Assembly (NCBI GenBank): GCA_050011895.1
Contig: JBEKIF010000114.1
Location: forward strand, 1-9,636
Length of the DNA: 9,636 nucleotides
Reading direction: 5' to 3'
Source: DATBGO01 sp050011895
GTDB taxonomy: Bacteria > Actinomycetota > Actinomycetes > Streptosporangiales > Streptosporangiaceae
A model generated the notes under the pieces. It saw only the letters and a program-made list of their open reading frames with translations, was not told where the DNA came from and made no database searches. Every line of letters starts with the position of its first letter. Position 1 is the first letter of the stretch. This document shows positions 1-5,769 of the stretch, in pieces. A program made the position numbers and the translations under genes.

Positions 1-567
1 CTCGAAGACCGCGCCCGTGATCTGTGCGGGTCGCTGTCGAAGGGGCTGCGTCAGCGGGTCGCGCTGGCCCGGGCGCTGCTCAGCGACCCGGCCGTGCTGT
101 TTCTCGACGAGCCGACCTCCGGGCTTGACCCCGTGGCGACGCGCGAAGTCCACGACCTGCTCGCCTCGTTGCGCGGGCGCGGAGTGACGATCTTCCTTAC
201 CACGCACCGGCTGGAAGAGGCCGAACGGCTCTGCCACCGGGTGGCGATCCTCAACACCACCTTGCGGCTGATCGGCCGACCCGACGAGCTACGCCAGCAG
301 CTGTTCAGCCGCTCCATGGACGTACGGCTGCGCGCGCCGCTCGACGATCCACAGGCGGTACTCGGCGCCGTGCCCGAGGTCGAAGGATGGGAGCAGACGC
401 CATCCGGCTACACGCTGACCGTCTCGGACCCCGATCTCGCGGCTCCCGCCCTCGCGCGAGCCCTGGTCGCAGCCAACGCCGACATTCTGTCGCTCGCCGA
501 GTCCCATCATTCGCTGGAGGACGTCTATCTCGAGCTGATCGACCAGGACGTGGAGGCCAGGAGCTGA
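1..567 (+). CDS. ABC transporter ATP-binding protein, C-terminal part (5' end outside window)
   Basis: The visible 188 residues are the C-terminal part of an ABC ATPase that would energise the membrane partner encoded next to it. The first codons read in frame from base 1, so the Walker A part lies outside the window. Seen are the signature motif SLSKGLRQRVALARA (residues ~12-26), Walker B and D-loop VLFLDEPTSGLDP (~32-44), and the H-loop region FLTTHRLEEAERLC. The LSKG variant of LSGGQ is common in ABC-2/NatA-like exporter ATPases involved in drug, lipid or sodium export. The tail after the H-loop (~100 residues) is the usual accessory region of this group, not a catalytic domain. The stop codon overlaps the next start codon (TGATG, bases 565-569), so the ATPase and permease are probably co-translated. 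The substrate cannot be told from sequence. Confidence 0.93.
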   Translation, partial: LEDRARDLCGSLSKGLRQRVALARALLSDPAVLFLDEPTSGLDPVATREVHDLLASLRGRGVTIFLTTHRLEEAERLCHRVAILNTTLRLIGRPDELRQQLFSRSMDVRLRAPLDDPQAVLGAVPEVEGWEQTPSGYTLTVSDPDLAAPALARALVAANADILSLAESHHSLEDVYLELIDQDVEARS

Positions 568-1294
568 TGAGCTTCAGCTGGACTCGGATCGGCGCGATCC
601 TCGTCAAGGAGCTGCGGGATTACCGGCGCAACCGCTTCGTGATCGGGACGATGGCAATGGTGCCGGTGCTCTTCATCATCCTGCCGATGATCCAGCTGAT
701 CGCAGCCAACGCGACGGGGAAGGAGCTCAGCGTTCGCGTTGGGCTCTCGCTCCTCTACATGCTGGTGATCCCGGTGATGATGCCGTCTGCCGTGTCCGCC
801 TACTCGGTGGTCGGTGAGCGCGAGCAGGGCACGCTTGAGCCGGTCCTGACCACCCCGATCCGCCGCGAGGAGTTCCTCATCGGAAGGCGCTGGCCGCGTT
901 CGTCCCGACGCTCGTGATCGCATATGCGGTCTTCGGGATCTTTCTCGCCGTTGCGGGGCTGTTCGCCAATCCTGTGATCGACTCGGCGATCTACGCGGGA
1001 ACGCACGTGCTGGTCCAGTTGCTGTTCACGCCGCTGCTTGCGGGCTGGGCAATCTGGGTGGGGATCGCGGTCTCCGCCCGGTCCACGGATGTGCGCGCCG
1101 CACAGCAGCTGAGCGTGCTGGGCGGCGTGCCGCCGCTGGTCATCCTCGCCTTGATGTCGCTGAACGTGATCACCGTGTCGACCGCCCTCGCGCTCGGTCT
1201 CGCCGCCGCGCTGCTGGCCGTCGACCTGCTCGCCTGGCGTGTCGTGGCCCCGATGTTCGACCGTGAACGACTCGTGACCGGCAGACCCAGATGA
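567..1294 (+). pseudogene. ABC-2 type transporter permease, frameshifted
   Basis: This is the membrane partner of the preceding ATPase. It starts at ATG 567 with AGGAG at 559-563, overlapping the ATPase stop by one base. The first frame gives MSFSWTRIGAILVKELRDY, then two hydrophobic segments, then the family-typical region VGEREQGTLEPVLTTPIRRE. After IG near base 883 this frame runs into RWPRSSRRS and a stop at 917. The +1-shifted frame resumes with KALAAFVPTLVIAYAVF and continues through four more membrane segments to the stop at 1294. Joined, it is about 242 residues with six membrane segments, a normal size for an ABC-2 permease. The simplest explanation is loss of one base in the run around 881-886 (GG-AAG). 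No slippery heptamer is seen, so programmed frameshifting is unlikely. It may be a real inactivation or a sequencing error. Confidence 0.85.
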
Positions 1295-1366
1295 CCGTCG
1301 CCGGCACGTGGCGTCCGTCACTGAGCACTCAGAGAAACGCCATCCAAAACCAGAGGAGATCAGTAA

Positions 1367-1672
1367 ATGTCCGCAACGCTGAAGCTGACGCACAAAACCA
1401 TTGGAGTGGAAGTCCGCCGCGGCACGTACAACGCCATGGTCGACGGCGAGCGTGCCGGGTCCGTGGAGCTGAACGAGACCATCGACATACCGGTCGAACC
1501 CGGGCGGCACACCCTGCAAGTCCGCGACGGCCGAAACTCCAGCCGAACCACGACGTTCGACGCCGCCGAGGGTGAGATCGTCGCCTTCCTATGCGGCGGA
1601 AAGAGAATCTTGCCGATCTTTCTCCTGTCCTTCGTCGTTCCCAGCCTGGCACTCTCGCTCCATCGCGAGTAG
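1367..1672 (+). CDS. Small single-TM protein with PEGA-like beta domain, hypothetical
   Basis: This 101-residue protein is not assigned to a named family with certainty. The start ATG at 1367 has AGGAG (1354-1358) at good spacing. The N-terminal ~75 residues look like a small beta-rich domain: VDGERAGSV, then IPVEPGRHTLQVRDGR, a pattern reminiscent of PEGA or carboxypeptidase-regulatory-like repeats that present a loop and a glycine-rich turn. The C-terminus carries one hydrophobic segment, ILPIFLLSFVVPSLALSL, followed by HRE, which fits a tail-anchored membrane protein with the beta domain in the cytoplasm, as there is no N-terminal signal peptide. It lies 72 bp after the ABC permease on the same strand and may share its transcript. 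A role beside the transporter is only suggested by position. Confidence 0.72.
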   Translation: MSATLKLTHKTIGVEVRRGTYNAMVDGERAGSVELNETIDIPVEPGRHTLQVRDGRNSSRTTTFDAAEGEIVAFLCGGKRILPIFLLSFVVPSLALSLHRE

Positions 1673-1711
1673 CCCACCATGCGCGAGCCCACCGCCTCGC
1701 TCCGAGCCTGG

Positions 1712-1871
1712 CCCGCACCCCTCGCGCCCGGAACGTGAACCCGAGGAAGGTGAACTCCGCGCGCTCGTCAAAGCCGCGTCGCTTGCCGTCCTTGCAGTAC
1801 ACGATCCGGTCTGCCCGGACGCCGACCTGCTCCATCCGCTTCCGCAGCCCATCCAGCACGGCCTCGGGCAT
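1712..1871 (-). pseudogene. Group II intron reverse transcriptase/maturase fragment
   Basis: About 53 codons on the minus strand match the part of group II intron reverse transcriptases just after the catalytic YADD block (RT6-RT7). The visible string is AVLDGLRKRMEQVG, then RIVYCKDGKRRG, then EFTFLGFTFRARG. The usual family text at the centre, 'LHPDKTRIVYCKD', is shortened here to RADRIVYCKD, so a few codons are missing. The YADD motif, the N-terminal RT blocks and the thumb, X and HNH parts are absent, so this cannot be functional. The open frame continues past 1712 antisense to the upstream gene, but that continuation does not resemble a maturase. At the other end the fragment joins the repeat copy A near 1872. 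It is a relic of a retroelement, not a gene. Confidence 0.8.
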
Positions 1872-1925
1872 GGGGTTGGAGTCGGTTTCGTGGGCCGTCA
1901 AGCCTGGTAATGGCTCCTGAGTGAC

Positions 1926-2057
1926 TCCGGACCAGCATCTGCCCTAGGCGGCAGGCAGCGTTTCTGCACGTCAGAGGGTGTACGACCTATCCGTCTGCCG
2001 GGGATCGACGTCGGCGCTGTAGCACATAGAGCAATGTGGCGATACGGGGTCGATCCC
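1926..2057. repeat. Direct repeat copy A (~130 bp, structured)
   Basis: Bases 1926-2055 match 8814-8943 at 127 of 130 positions (differences at 1938, 2002 and 2040), in the same orientation and without gaps. Weaker similarity extends leftward to about 1873. Inside are an inverted repeat CTGCC/GGCAG (~1939-1958), and a 10-bp stem GGGGATCGAC (2000-2009) with GTCGATCCCC (2049-2058) that encloses a smaller hairpin CACAT (2023-2027)/ATGTG (2034-2038). Similarity to copy B ends where the long stem ends. No protein motif is recognised on either strand. The identity of the element is unknown; a mobile-element end, a small structured RNA or an intron piece are possible. Confidence 0.85.
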
Positions 2058-2125
2058 CCCTCTGCCTGGAACCCCTCCATCTGCGAGCGACTCTCGCCCG
2101 GCGGATGCGTTGGTCACAGGAAAAT

Positions 2126-2490
2126 TTGACCCGCACACCCGGCGCGGAGCCGGGGCGTGAGGTCAACCGCAGGCCGGCGGCAGGTCCGTGAAAGGTTCAT
2201 CAGTGGGCCGAGCGGTGCCGTGTCATTGTCCCGGGGCCTGGCACGCGGGGGTGCCAGAAAGTCCTGGCCGCGGGTGAGCGTGCCGGCGGTGCCGGCGGGC
2301 AGTCACCCGCCGGGCATGTGCGCCGGCCCTCCGTGCCCGCGCAGCCGCCGGCCTGCGCTCGGGCTGCCCGGTTCGGCCACCACCCATAGGTCGTCACACG
2401 ACTCTCAGGCCGTCCGGGAAGCTCCACCCACAGGCAGTCGGTGGAGCCGACGGTCGTTACGGAGGGTCGCCGGAGGGCCAGACGGTAACG
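2126..2490. other. Gene-free, hairpin-rich stretch left of the IS110 element
   Basis: No credible gene is seen in 2060-2510. The stretch contains six perfect inverted repeats in series: a two-part stem TTGACC/GGTCAA (2126-2131/2161-2166) around CCCGGC/GCCGGG (2138-2143/2149-2154); CTGGCAC/GTGCCAG (2238-2244/2251-2257); CCGGCGGG/CCCGCCGG (2292-2299/2306-2313); GCGCAG/CTGCGC (2339-2344/2353-2358); GCTCCACC/GGTGGAGC (2421-2428/2440-2447); and CGTTAC/GTAACG (2455-2460/2485-2490). Some are expected by chance in GC-rich DNA, but the 8-bp stems with short loops are denser than I would expect. Open frames here (for example + strand 2157-2507) have no motif or ribosome site. The first one, preceded by CACAGGAAAATTTGACCC, resembles an IS21-type end only loosely. 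Confidence 0.4.
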
Positions 2491-2545
2491 CGCGCAGTGC
2501 CGCCTGATTGAGACTTGGGGTAGGGCGTTGCGGTCCTGCCGTAGC

Positions 2546-2663
2546 GTTCGAGAGGTCCGATGGGCTGGCTCTCGAACCGCCTGCCGGCCGCTTGCGGTCT
2601 GGCTTTATAACGACGTGCCAGCCTGTCGGGTCTCGCCGTGGTGTGGCTCGAAAGAGGCGCGAC
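2546..2663 (+). ncRNA. Candidate IS110 bridge RNA (three hairpins in transposase leader)
   Basis: Three inverted repeats follow one another in the leader: GTTCGAGAG/CTCTCGAAC (2546-2554/2569-2577, 14-base loop), CTGGC/GCCAG (2599-2603/2617-2621, 13-base loop), and GTCTCGCC/GGCGCGAC (2630-2637/2656-2663, one mismatch, 18-base loop). They lie 69-186 bases before the transposase start. A 5' stem-loop followed by two loop-bearing stems is the layout described for IS110-family bridge RNAs, in which one loop pairs with target DNA and the other with donor ends. The structure is seen in the sequence; the RNA and its function are inferred from the family. Which loop contacts which DNA was not worked out. 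Confidence 0.5.
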
Positions 2664-2719
2664 GCCAGCAGATCCGAAATCAGGCATGCCCGCCACGGTC
2701 CTTCTCCCAGAGGATGACG

Positions 2720-2725
2720 AAGGAG
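2720..2725 (+). promoter_or_regulatory. Ribosome binding site fixing the IS110 transposase start
   Basis: AAGGAG sits six bases before ATG 2732. Other in-frame starts (ATG 2714 upstream, GTG 2741 and ATG 2744 downstream) lack such a site, so 2732 is the preferred start. The protein then begins MVAVMIGVDPHKGSH, as usual for this family. Confidence 0.75.
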
Positions 2726-2731
2726 CGGTTG

Positions 2732-4005
2732 ATGGTGGCAGTGATGATCGGTGTCGATCCGCATAAGGGCTCGCACACGGCGGTGGCGATCGGCGTGGCC
2801 GAGGAGCCGCTGGGCGGCTTGCGGGTGCGCGCCTCGGCGGTCCAGGCGCAGCGCCTGGTGGCGTGGGCGGCTGGCTGGCCGGAGCGGACCTGGGCAGTGG
2901 AGGGTGCCGGCGGCCTGGGGCACTTGCTGGCCCAGCAGCTGGTTGCGGCGGGCGAGCGGGTGCTTGATGTGCAGCCCAAGCTCGGCGCCCGGGTGCGGCT
3001 GCTGACGGCCGGGGACACGAACAAGAATGACCCGAACGACGCCCGGTCGGTCGCGATTGCGGCGCTGCGCTCGGCGGCCCCGCGGGAGGTGGCGGCCGAC
3101 GACGACCACGCAGCGGTGCTCAAGGTGTGGTCCAAGCGCCAGCGCGACCTGGGCCGGGCCCGGACCCAGGTCGCCTGCCGGCTCCACGCGGTGCTCTGCG
3201 AGCTGGTTCCTGGCGGCATCTCCAAGGAGATCACCGCAGCTCATGCGGCTCGTATCCTGGAGTCGGCCAAGCCATCCGGGGCCGTTGGGGCGGCCCGATG
3301 CGAGCTCGCTGCCGAGTTTCTCGGAGACCTGCGCCGTATCGACGCCCAGATGCTCGGCACCAAGAAGAAGCTGGCGGCCGCGGTCAGGGCCTCAGGCACA
3401 ACGACCACCGAAATCTTCGGGGTTGGCCCGGTCGTCGCTGCCACCGTGGTCGGCTACGTCGTCGATGTGTCCCGCTTCGCCAGCCGGGACCACTTCGCCG
3501 CTTATAACGGCACGGCACCGATCGAGGTGTCCTCGGGGAACCGCAAGATCTACCGGCTGTCCCGGCGCGGGAACCGCCGCCCGGCCACGTCATTCACATG
3601 GCCGCGATCACCCAGATCCGCTACCGCCACAGCGGCGGCCGGGCCTACTACGACCGCAAGCTGGCCGAGGGCAAGACGCACAAAGAGGCACTCCGGTCCC
3701 TCAAGCGACGGGTCAGCGATGCCATCTACAGCCGCCTCCAAGCCGACGCGCGGCGCGCTGCTACCCGACCGGCTGCAGCGGGCCCGGGAGGCAACCGGGG
3801 AACGACTCTGACTCCAGCGCGGCCGGCTTGCACCCCGAACACCAGCTCTTCGGACAAGCCACTCCCGGACCCGAACCCACCCTACGACCCGCCACCCCGC
3901 GCATCCGTACCGTCGCACCGCAGCGAGCTTCAAGGAATGCCCGGAAGACCTCTTGACAACAAAGAGGCTTCGATATGGCGTGGGGTGGTTGATTTACGTG
4001 GCTGA
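2732..4005 (+). pseudogene. IS110-family transposase (DEDD recombinase), frameshifted
   Basis: This enzyme would move its IS by RNA-guided recombination. The N-terminal RuvC-like DEDD domain shows D9 in IGVDPHKGSH, E57 in WAVEGAGG, and D100/D103 in NKNDPNDAR. The central part, rich in charged residues, is the usual coiled-coil linker. The C-terminal Tnp_20 (IS116/IS110/IS902) domain shows FGVGPVVAATVVG, RFASRDHFAAYNGTAPIEV, and the serine pair S267/S268 before GNRKIYRLSRRGNRR. Near base 3583 the frame is lost: the expected continuation HVIHMAAITQIRYRHSGGR is found one frame over, up to LKRRVSDAIYSRL and a degenerate tail ending at 4005. A one-base deletion in the GCCGCCC-like run explains it. 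Joined length is about 424 residues, slightly above the typical ~400, so the true stop may be earlier or further frame changes exist in the tail. Confidence 0.88.
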
Positions 4006-4010
4006 TCGTG

Positions 4011-4232
4011 ACGCCCTCCAAGGGTAGTTATGTGCGGTCGGCCGTGTGGGGTGCGAGGTCGTGCAGGATGGTGTCGATGCGGCGCATCAGCGATAACTGG
4101 AGTCCTGCCGCGCCCGGGGGTCACCCTTCTGCGCCGGGCCCAGACGGAAGACGAGACCGGCGAGATCACCGGGACGCCGCGGGCGCGGGGCGCTGGCAGG
4201 CGTGACCGGGGCCTGGACACGGATCTGGGGGA
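4011..4232. other. Intergenic DNA with possible minus-strand gene remnant
   Basis: No complete gene is seen between the IS110 right end and the GYD gene. On the minus strand, about 4032-4105, a short high-GC3 frame reads LQLSLMRRIDTILHDLAP and then HTADRT before a stop. It looks more like the tail of a real protein than chance, but an in-frame stop lies some 15 codons upstream and the family is not recognised. A short inverted repeat GATGC/GCATC (4076-4080/4084-4088) lies within it. It may be the end of a gene interrupted by the insertion. Confidence 0.25.
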
Positions 4233-4261
4233 TTGCTGCTGGATGCGGCCGGCGCGATACT
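4233..4261 (+). promoter_or_regulatory. Putative promoter of the GYD-domain gene
   Basis: TTGCTG (4233-4238) and GATACT (4256-4261) are separated by 17 bases, close to the housekeeping sigma pattern of actinomycetes (TTGACN ... TANNNT). Transcription would start near 4268 and leave a leader of about 40 bases. Based on sequence only. Confidence 0.35.
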
Positions 4262-4306
4262 GGTCGGCAGAGTCGGCCGAACACGTCGGCGCTGGGGGTG
4301 GTTGTA

Positions 4307-4633
4307 ATGGCGAAATACCTGGTTCTGTTCGGGCTGACCGGGGAGGCCACGAAGGGGTTCGTGGCCAAGCCCTCGGACCGGGTGATCGCGCTGCGTGCGT
4401 CGCTGGAGCCGCTGGGGGCCAGCCTCGAGTCGTACTACTGGATGTTCGGGCAGTACGACGGGATGGCCATCATCGAGACGCCCGACTCGCTGACGATGGC
4501 CGCGCTGAGCCTACGGGTCACGAGCACGGGCTCGTTCTCACGGTTCGAGTCGCACGAGCTGATCGAGGCCGGTGATCTGGCCGCGATCGCGGACCGGGCG
4601 AGGGGGGTCAGCTACCAGGCGCCTGGCGAGTGA
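4307..4633 (+). CDS. GYD-domain protein
   Basis: This 108-residue protein has the layout of GYD-domain proteins (PF08734), small soluble ferredoxin-fold-like proteins of unknown biochemical role, often near 100 residues. It begins MAKYLVLFGLTGEATKGF and contains the name-giving region as YYWMFGQYDGMAIIETPD, followed by a helix and strand ending in the region around SFSRFESHELIEA. The whole family length is present, so it looks intact. ATG 4307 is chosen because it matches the family's N-terminus. A GTG at 4298 is also possible, and the ribosome site (GGGGGTGG) is weak in either case. It stands alone on the + strand between the IS110 copy and a gene-poor stretch, with a possible promoter at 4233-4261. 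No partner gene is evident, and no function should be inferred beyond the family. Confidence 0.88.
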   Translation: MAKYLVLFGLTGEATKGFVAKPSDRVIALRASLEPLGASLESYYWMFGQYDGMAIIETPDSLTMAALSLRVTSTGSFSRFESHELIEAGDLAAIADRARGVSYQAPGE

Positions 4634-4640
4634 GCAGGGC

Positions 4641-4672
4641 GCTGGGCCGCGCAGCCGCTCAGCGGGCCCGGC
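4641..4672 (+). terminator. Possible terminator after the GYD gene
   Basis: GCTGGGCC (4641-4648) can pair with GGCCCGGC (4665-4672) through 8 bp including one G-U pair, with a 16-base loop, 8 bases after the stop codon. No T-run follows, which is common in actinomycetes. The long loop weakens the case. Confidence 0.3.
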
Positions 4673-5324
4673 CGCCAGCACCGCATCGCAGTCGGGCCGC
4701 ACTGGCAAGCGTGCAGCACTTCGCCAGGCCGCAGCTCCAGGCAGATAGACCTGATCTGCCTCGGTGAGTAGATCGACACTGAATTCCCCTTGACCGCGCC
4801 GAACGGCGGTTCGCGCGCTGCCACCGCCAGTTGACTACGTTCTGTGTTCATCGTTTGATCTGGGGGGCTGACCTTGCCCACTTGGTAGCCGACACCGCTG
4901 GTGCGCGCGTAGTGGTCCTGGACGTGGCCTAATTGCGGCATGAGCGCGCATCCAGGTGGGCTGGCGAGCATGGATAGATAATCATGCAACCAGCTCGATC
5001 TGATAGACGTCGAGGATCAGGCTGGAACAGCACTTTGGGCGCAAATAGCCGCCGTTATGCGCGGCCGCAGGTTCGGGATTCGCCTGGATGCCCGGCCTGC
5101 AGGTGGGCCAGTTATGTATGTGAGCTGAGCGTAGCGGCTGAGGACAGGATCGCCGTTTCGCTTGATTAGGTGAGGCTGTCTACCTGGTAGATGTCACGGG
5201 AGGCACGGCGGGCGCGGCGTGGTGGCCGCGGATTGGCTTTGTTCGTCTGGCCTGTCTCGCAGGCAGCAGGCCGTGCCTTCGGCGTTGCGGTCGTGCTTCT
5301 TGGTGAGGCGAATCGCTGGGCGGC
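4673..5324. other. About 650 bp without a confident gene
   Basis: Both strands were read. A minus-strand open frame (4612-4989, 125 codons, ...VSIYSPRQIRSICLELRPGE...) has mixed third-base composition, no ribosome site and no recognised motif; it is left out as a gene. The DNA holds inverted repeats: AGGCAGAT/ATCTGCCT (4739-4761), CGAAC/GTTCG (about 4799-4812) and TCTACC/GGTAGA (5179-5191). Parts are less GC-rich than the coding regions, consistent with intergenic or decayed DNA. Confidence 0.5.
4739..4761. promoter_or_regulatory. Perfect 8-bp inverted repeat, operator-like
   Basis: AGGCAGAT and ATCTGCCT are separated by seven bases. Centre-to-centre spacing of the half-sites is about 15 bp, longer than one helical turn, so a dimeric regulator site or a small hairpin are both possible. 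No gene lies directly beside it. Confidence 0.3.
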
Positions 5325-5352
5325 CGGGGCCGGGCACCGGTGCTCGGCCCCG
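5325..5352 (-). terminator. Strong palindrome 3' of the LAL/small-protein unit, likely terminator
   Basis: This 28-bp palindrome has the centre CACCGGTG and arms CGGGGCCG/CGGCCCCG. The only mismatch is 5333/5344. It begins 18 bases after the stop of the minus-strand gene at 5371. A GC-only hairpin without a T-run is typical of actinomycete terminators. It would end transcription of the LAL gene and the small protein. Confidence 0.55.
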
Positions 5353-5370
5353 CTGGCTGCCGCGCATAGC

Positions 5371-5670
5371 TCAGGCGCCCTCGGCGAGCGGGTTGCGGCG
5401 GGCGGTGCGCGCCCGGTCCAGCAGCACCGCGATGGTCGCCGCCAGCAGCGCTGCCCCGATGGCGATCAGGGCGATCTGCCAGCCGGTCATCCCGGCCGCG
5501 ACCACGGTGTGGACCTGGACCGGCGGCGGCGTCGTGACGCCGCCCCCAGAGCCACCAGGCGGCAGGGGCATGGCGAACGCGGCGGGCGCGGCGGCGGCGA
5601 GCCCGATCCAGGCGCAGGCCAGCCCGGCCAGGATGCCGGCGATACGGCGGATGCGGCGGATGGGAGTCAT
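5371..5670 (-). CDS. Small exported protein: signal peptide, Gly/Pro linker, C-terminal TM
   Basis: This 99-residue protein has no recognised function. An N-terminus with basic residues (MTPIRRIRRIAG) is followed by a hydrophobic stretch and AAAAPAAFA, a good signal peptidase I site before MPLPPGG. A short Gly/Pro-rich linker (GGSGGGVTTPPPVQVHTVV) follows, then one membrane segment, GWQIALIAIGAALLAATIAV, and the basic tail LLDRARTARR. Predicted topology: signal peptide cleaved, linker outside, basic tail in the cytoplasm. Similar short proteins occur in actinobacteria. The start ATG (5668-5670) has a strong AAGGAG at good spacing, which rules out the longer frame starting at 5701. It is 99 bp downstream of the LAL gene on the same strand and precedes a strong terminator hairpin, so it is likely expressed with it. 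Confidence 0.8.
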   Translation of the reverse strand: MTPIRRIRRIAGILAGLACAWIGLAAAAPAAFAMPLPPGGSGGGVTTPPPVQVHTVVAAGMTGWQIALIAIGAALLAATIAVLLDRARTARRNPLAEGA

Positions 5671-5769
5671 GACGATCTCCTTTCACTCTGGATGAGTTCA
5701 AAGCGACCGTACGGCGGCAGGCCTGCGCCGCGAATCGGGAGCCAATATCCAGGTTTCCCGCGGCGTTCC

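Larger units (their letters stand above)
2505..4010 (+). mobile_element. IS110-family insertion sequence (ends approximate)
   Basis: The element is defined by its DEDD/Tnp_20 transposase (from 2732) and a ~200-base structured leader upstream, the arrangement of the IS110 group, in which the non-coding guide (bridge) RNA lies before the transposase gene. IS110 elements lack terminal inverted repeats, so the ends cannot be read directly. I place the left end near the sequence change around 2505-2520 and the right end near the end of the reading frame at about 4005. The copy is probably inactive because of the frameshift near 3583. Exact ends would come from comparing related copies or an empty site. 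Confidence 0.75.

Noticed and set aside
567..1294. Programmed frameshifting in the ABC permease
   Set aside because: No slippery heptamer or following hairpin was seen at the junction; a deletion or base-call error is simpler.
800..1519. Minus-strand open frame of 239 codons over the ABC permease
   Set aside because: It is antisense to a clearly recognised permease and shows no motif.
2100..2166. IS21-type terminal sequence (CACAGGAAAATTTGACCC)
   Set aside because: The likeness is from memory only, and no istA/istB remnant or second end was seen.
2157..2507. + strand open frame of 116 codons before the IS110 element
   Set aside because: No ribosome site and no recognisable family; the DNA is better described by its inverted repeats.
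4612..4989. Minus-strand 125-codon frame downstream of GYD
   Set aside because: Third-position bias is mixed, no ribosome site is present and no motif is recognised. It could be a decayed gene but is not supported.
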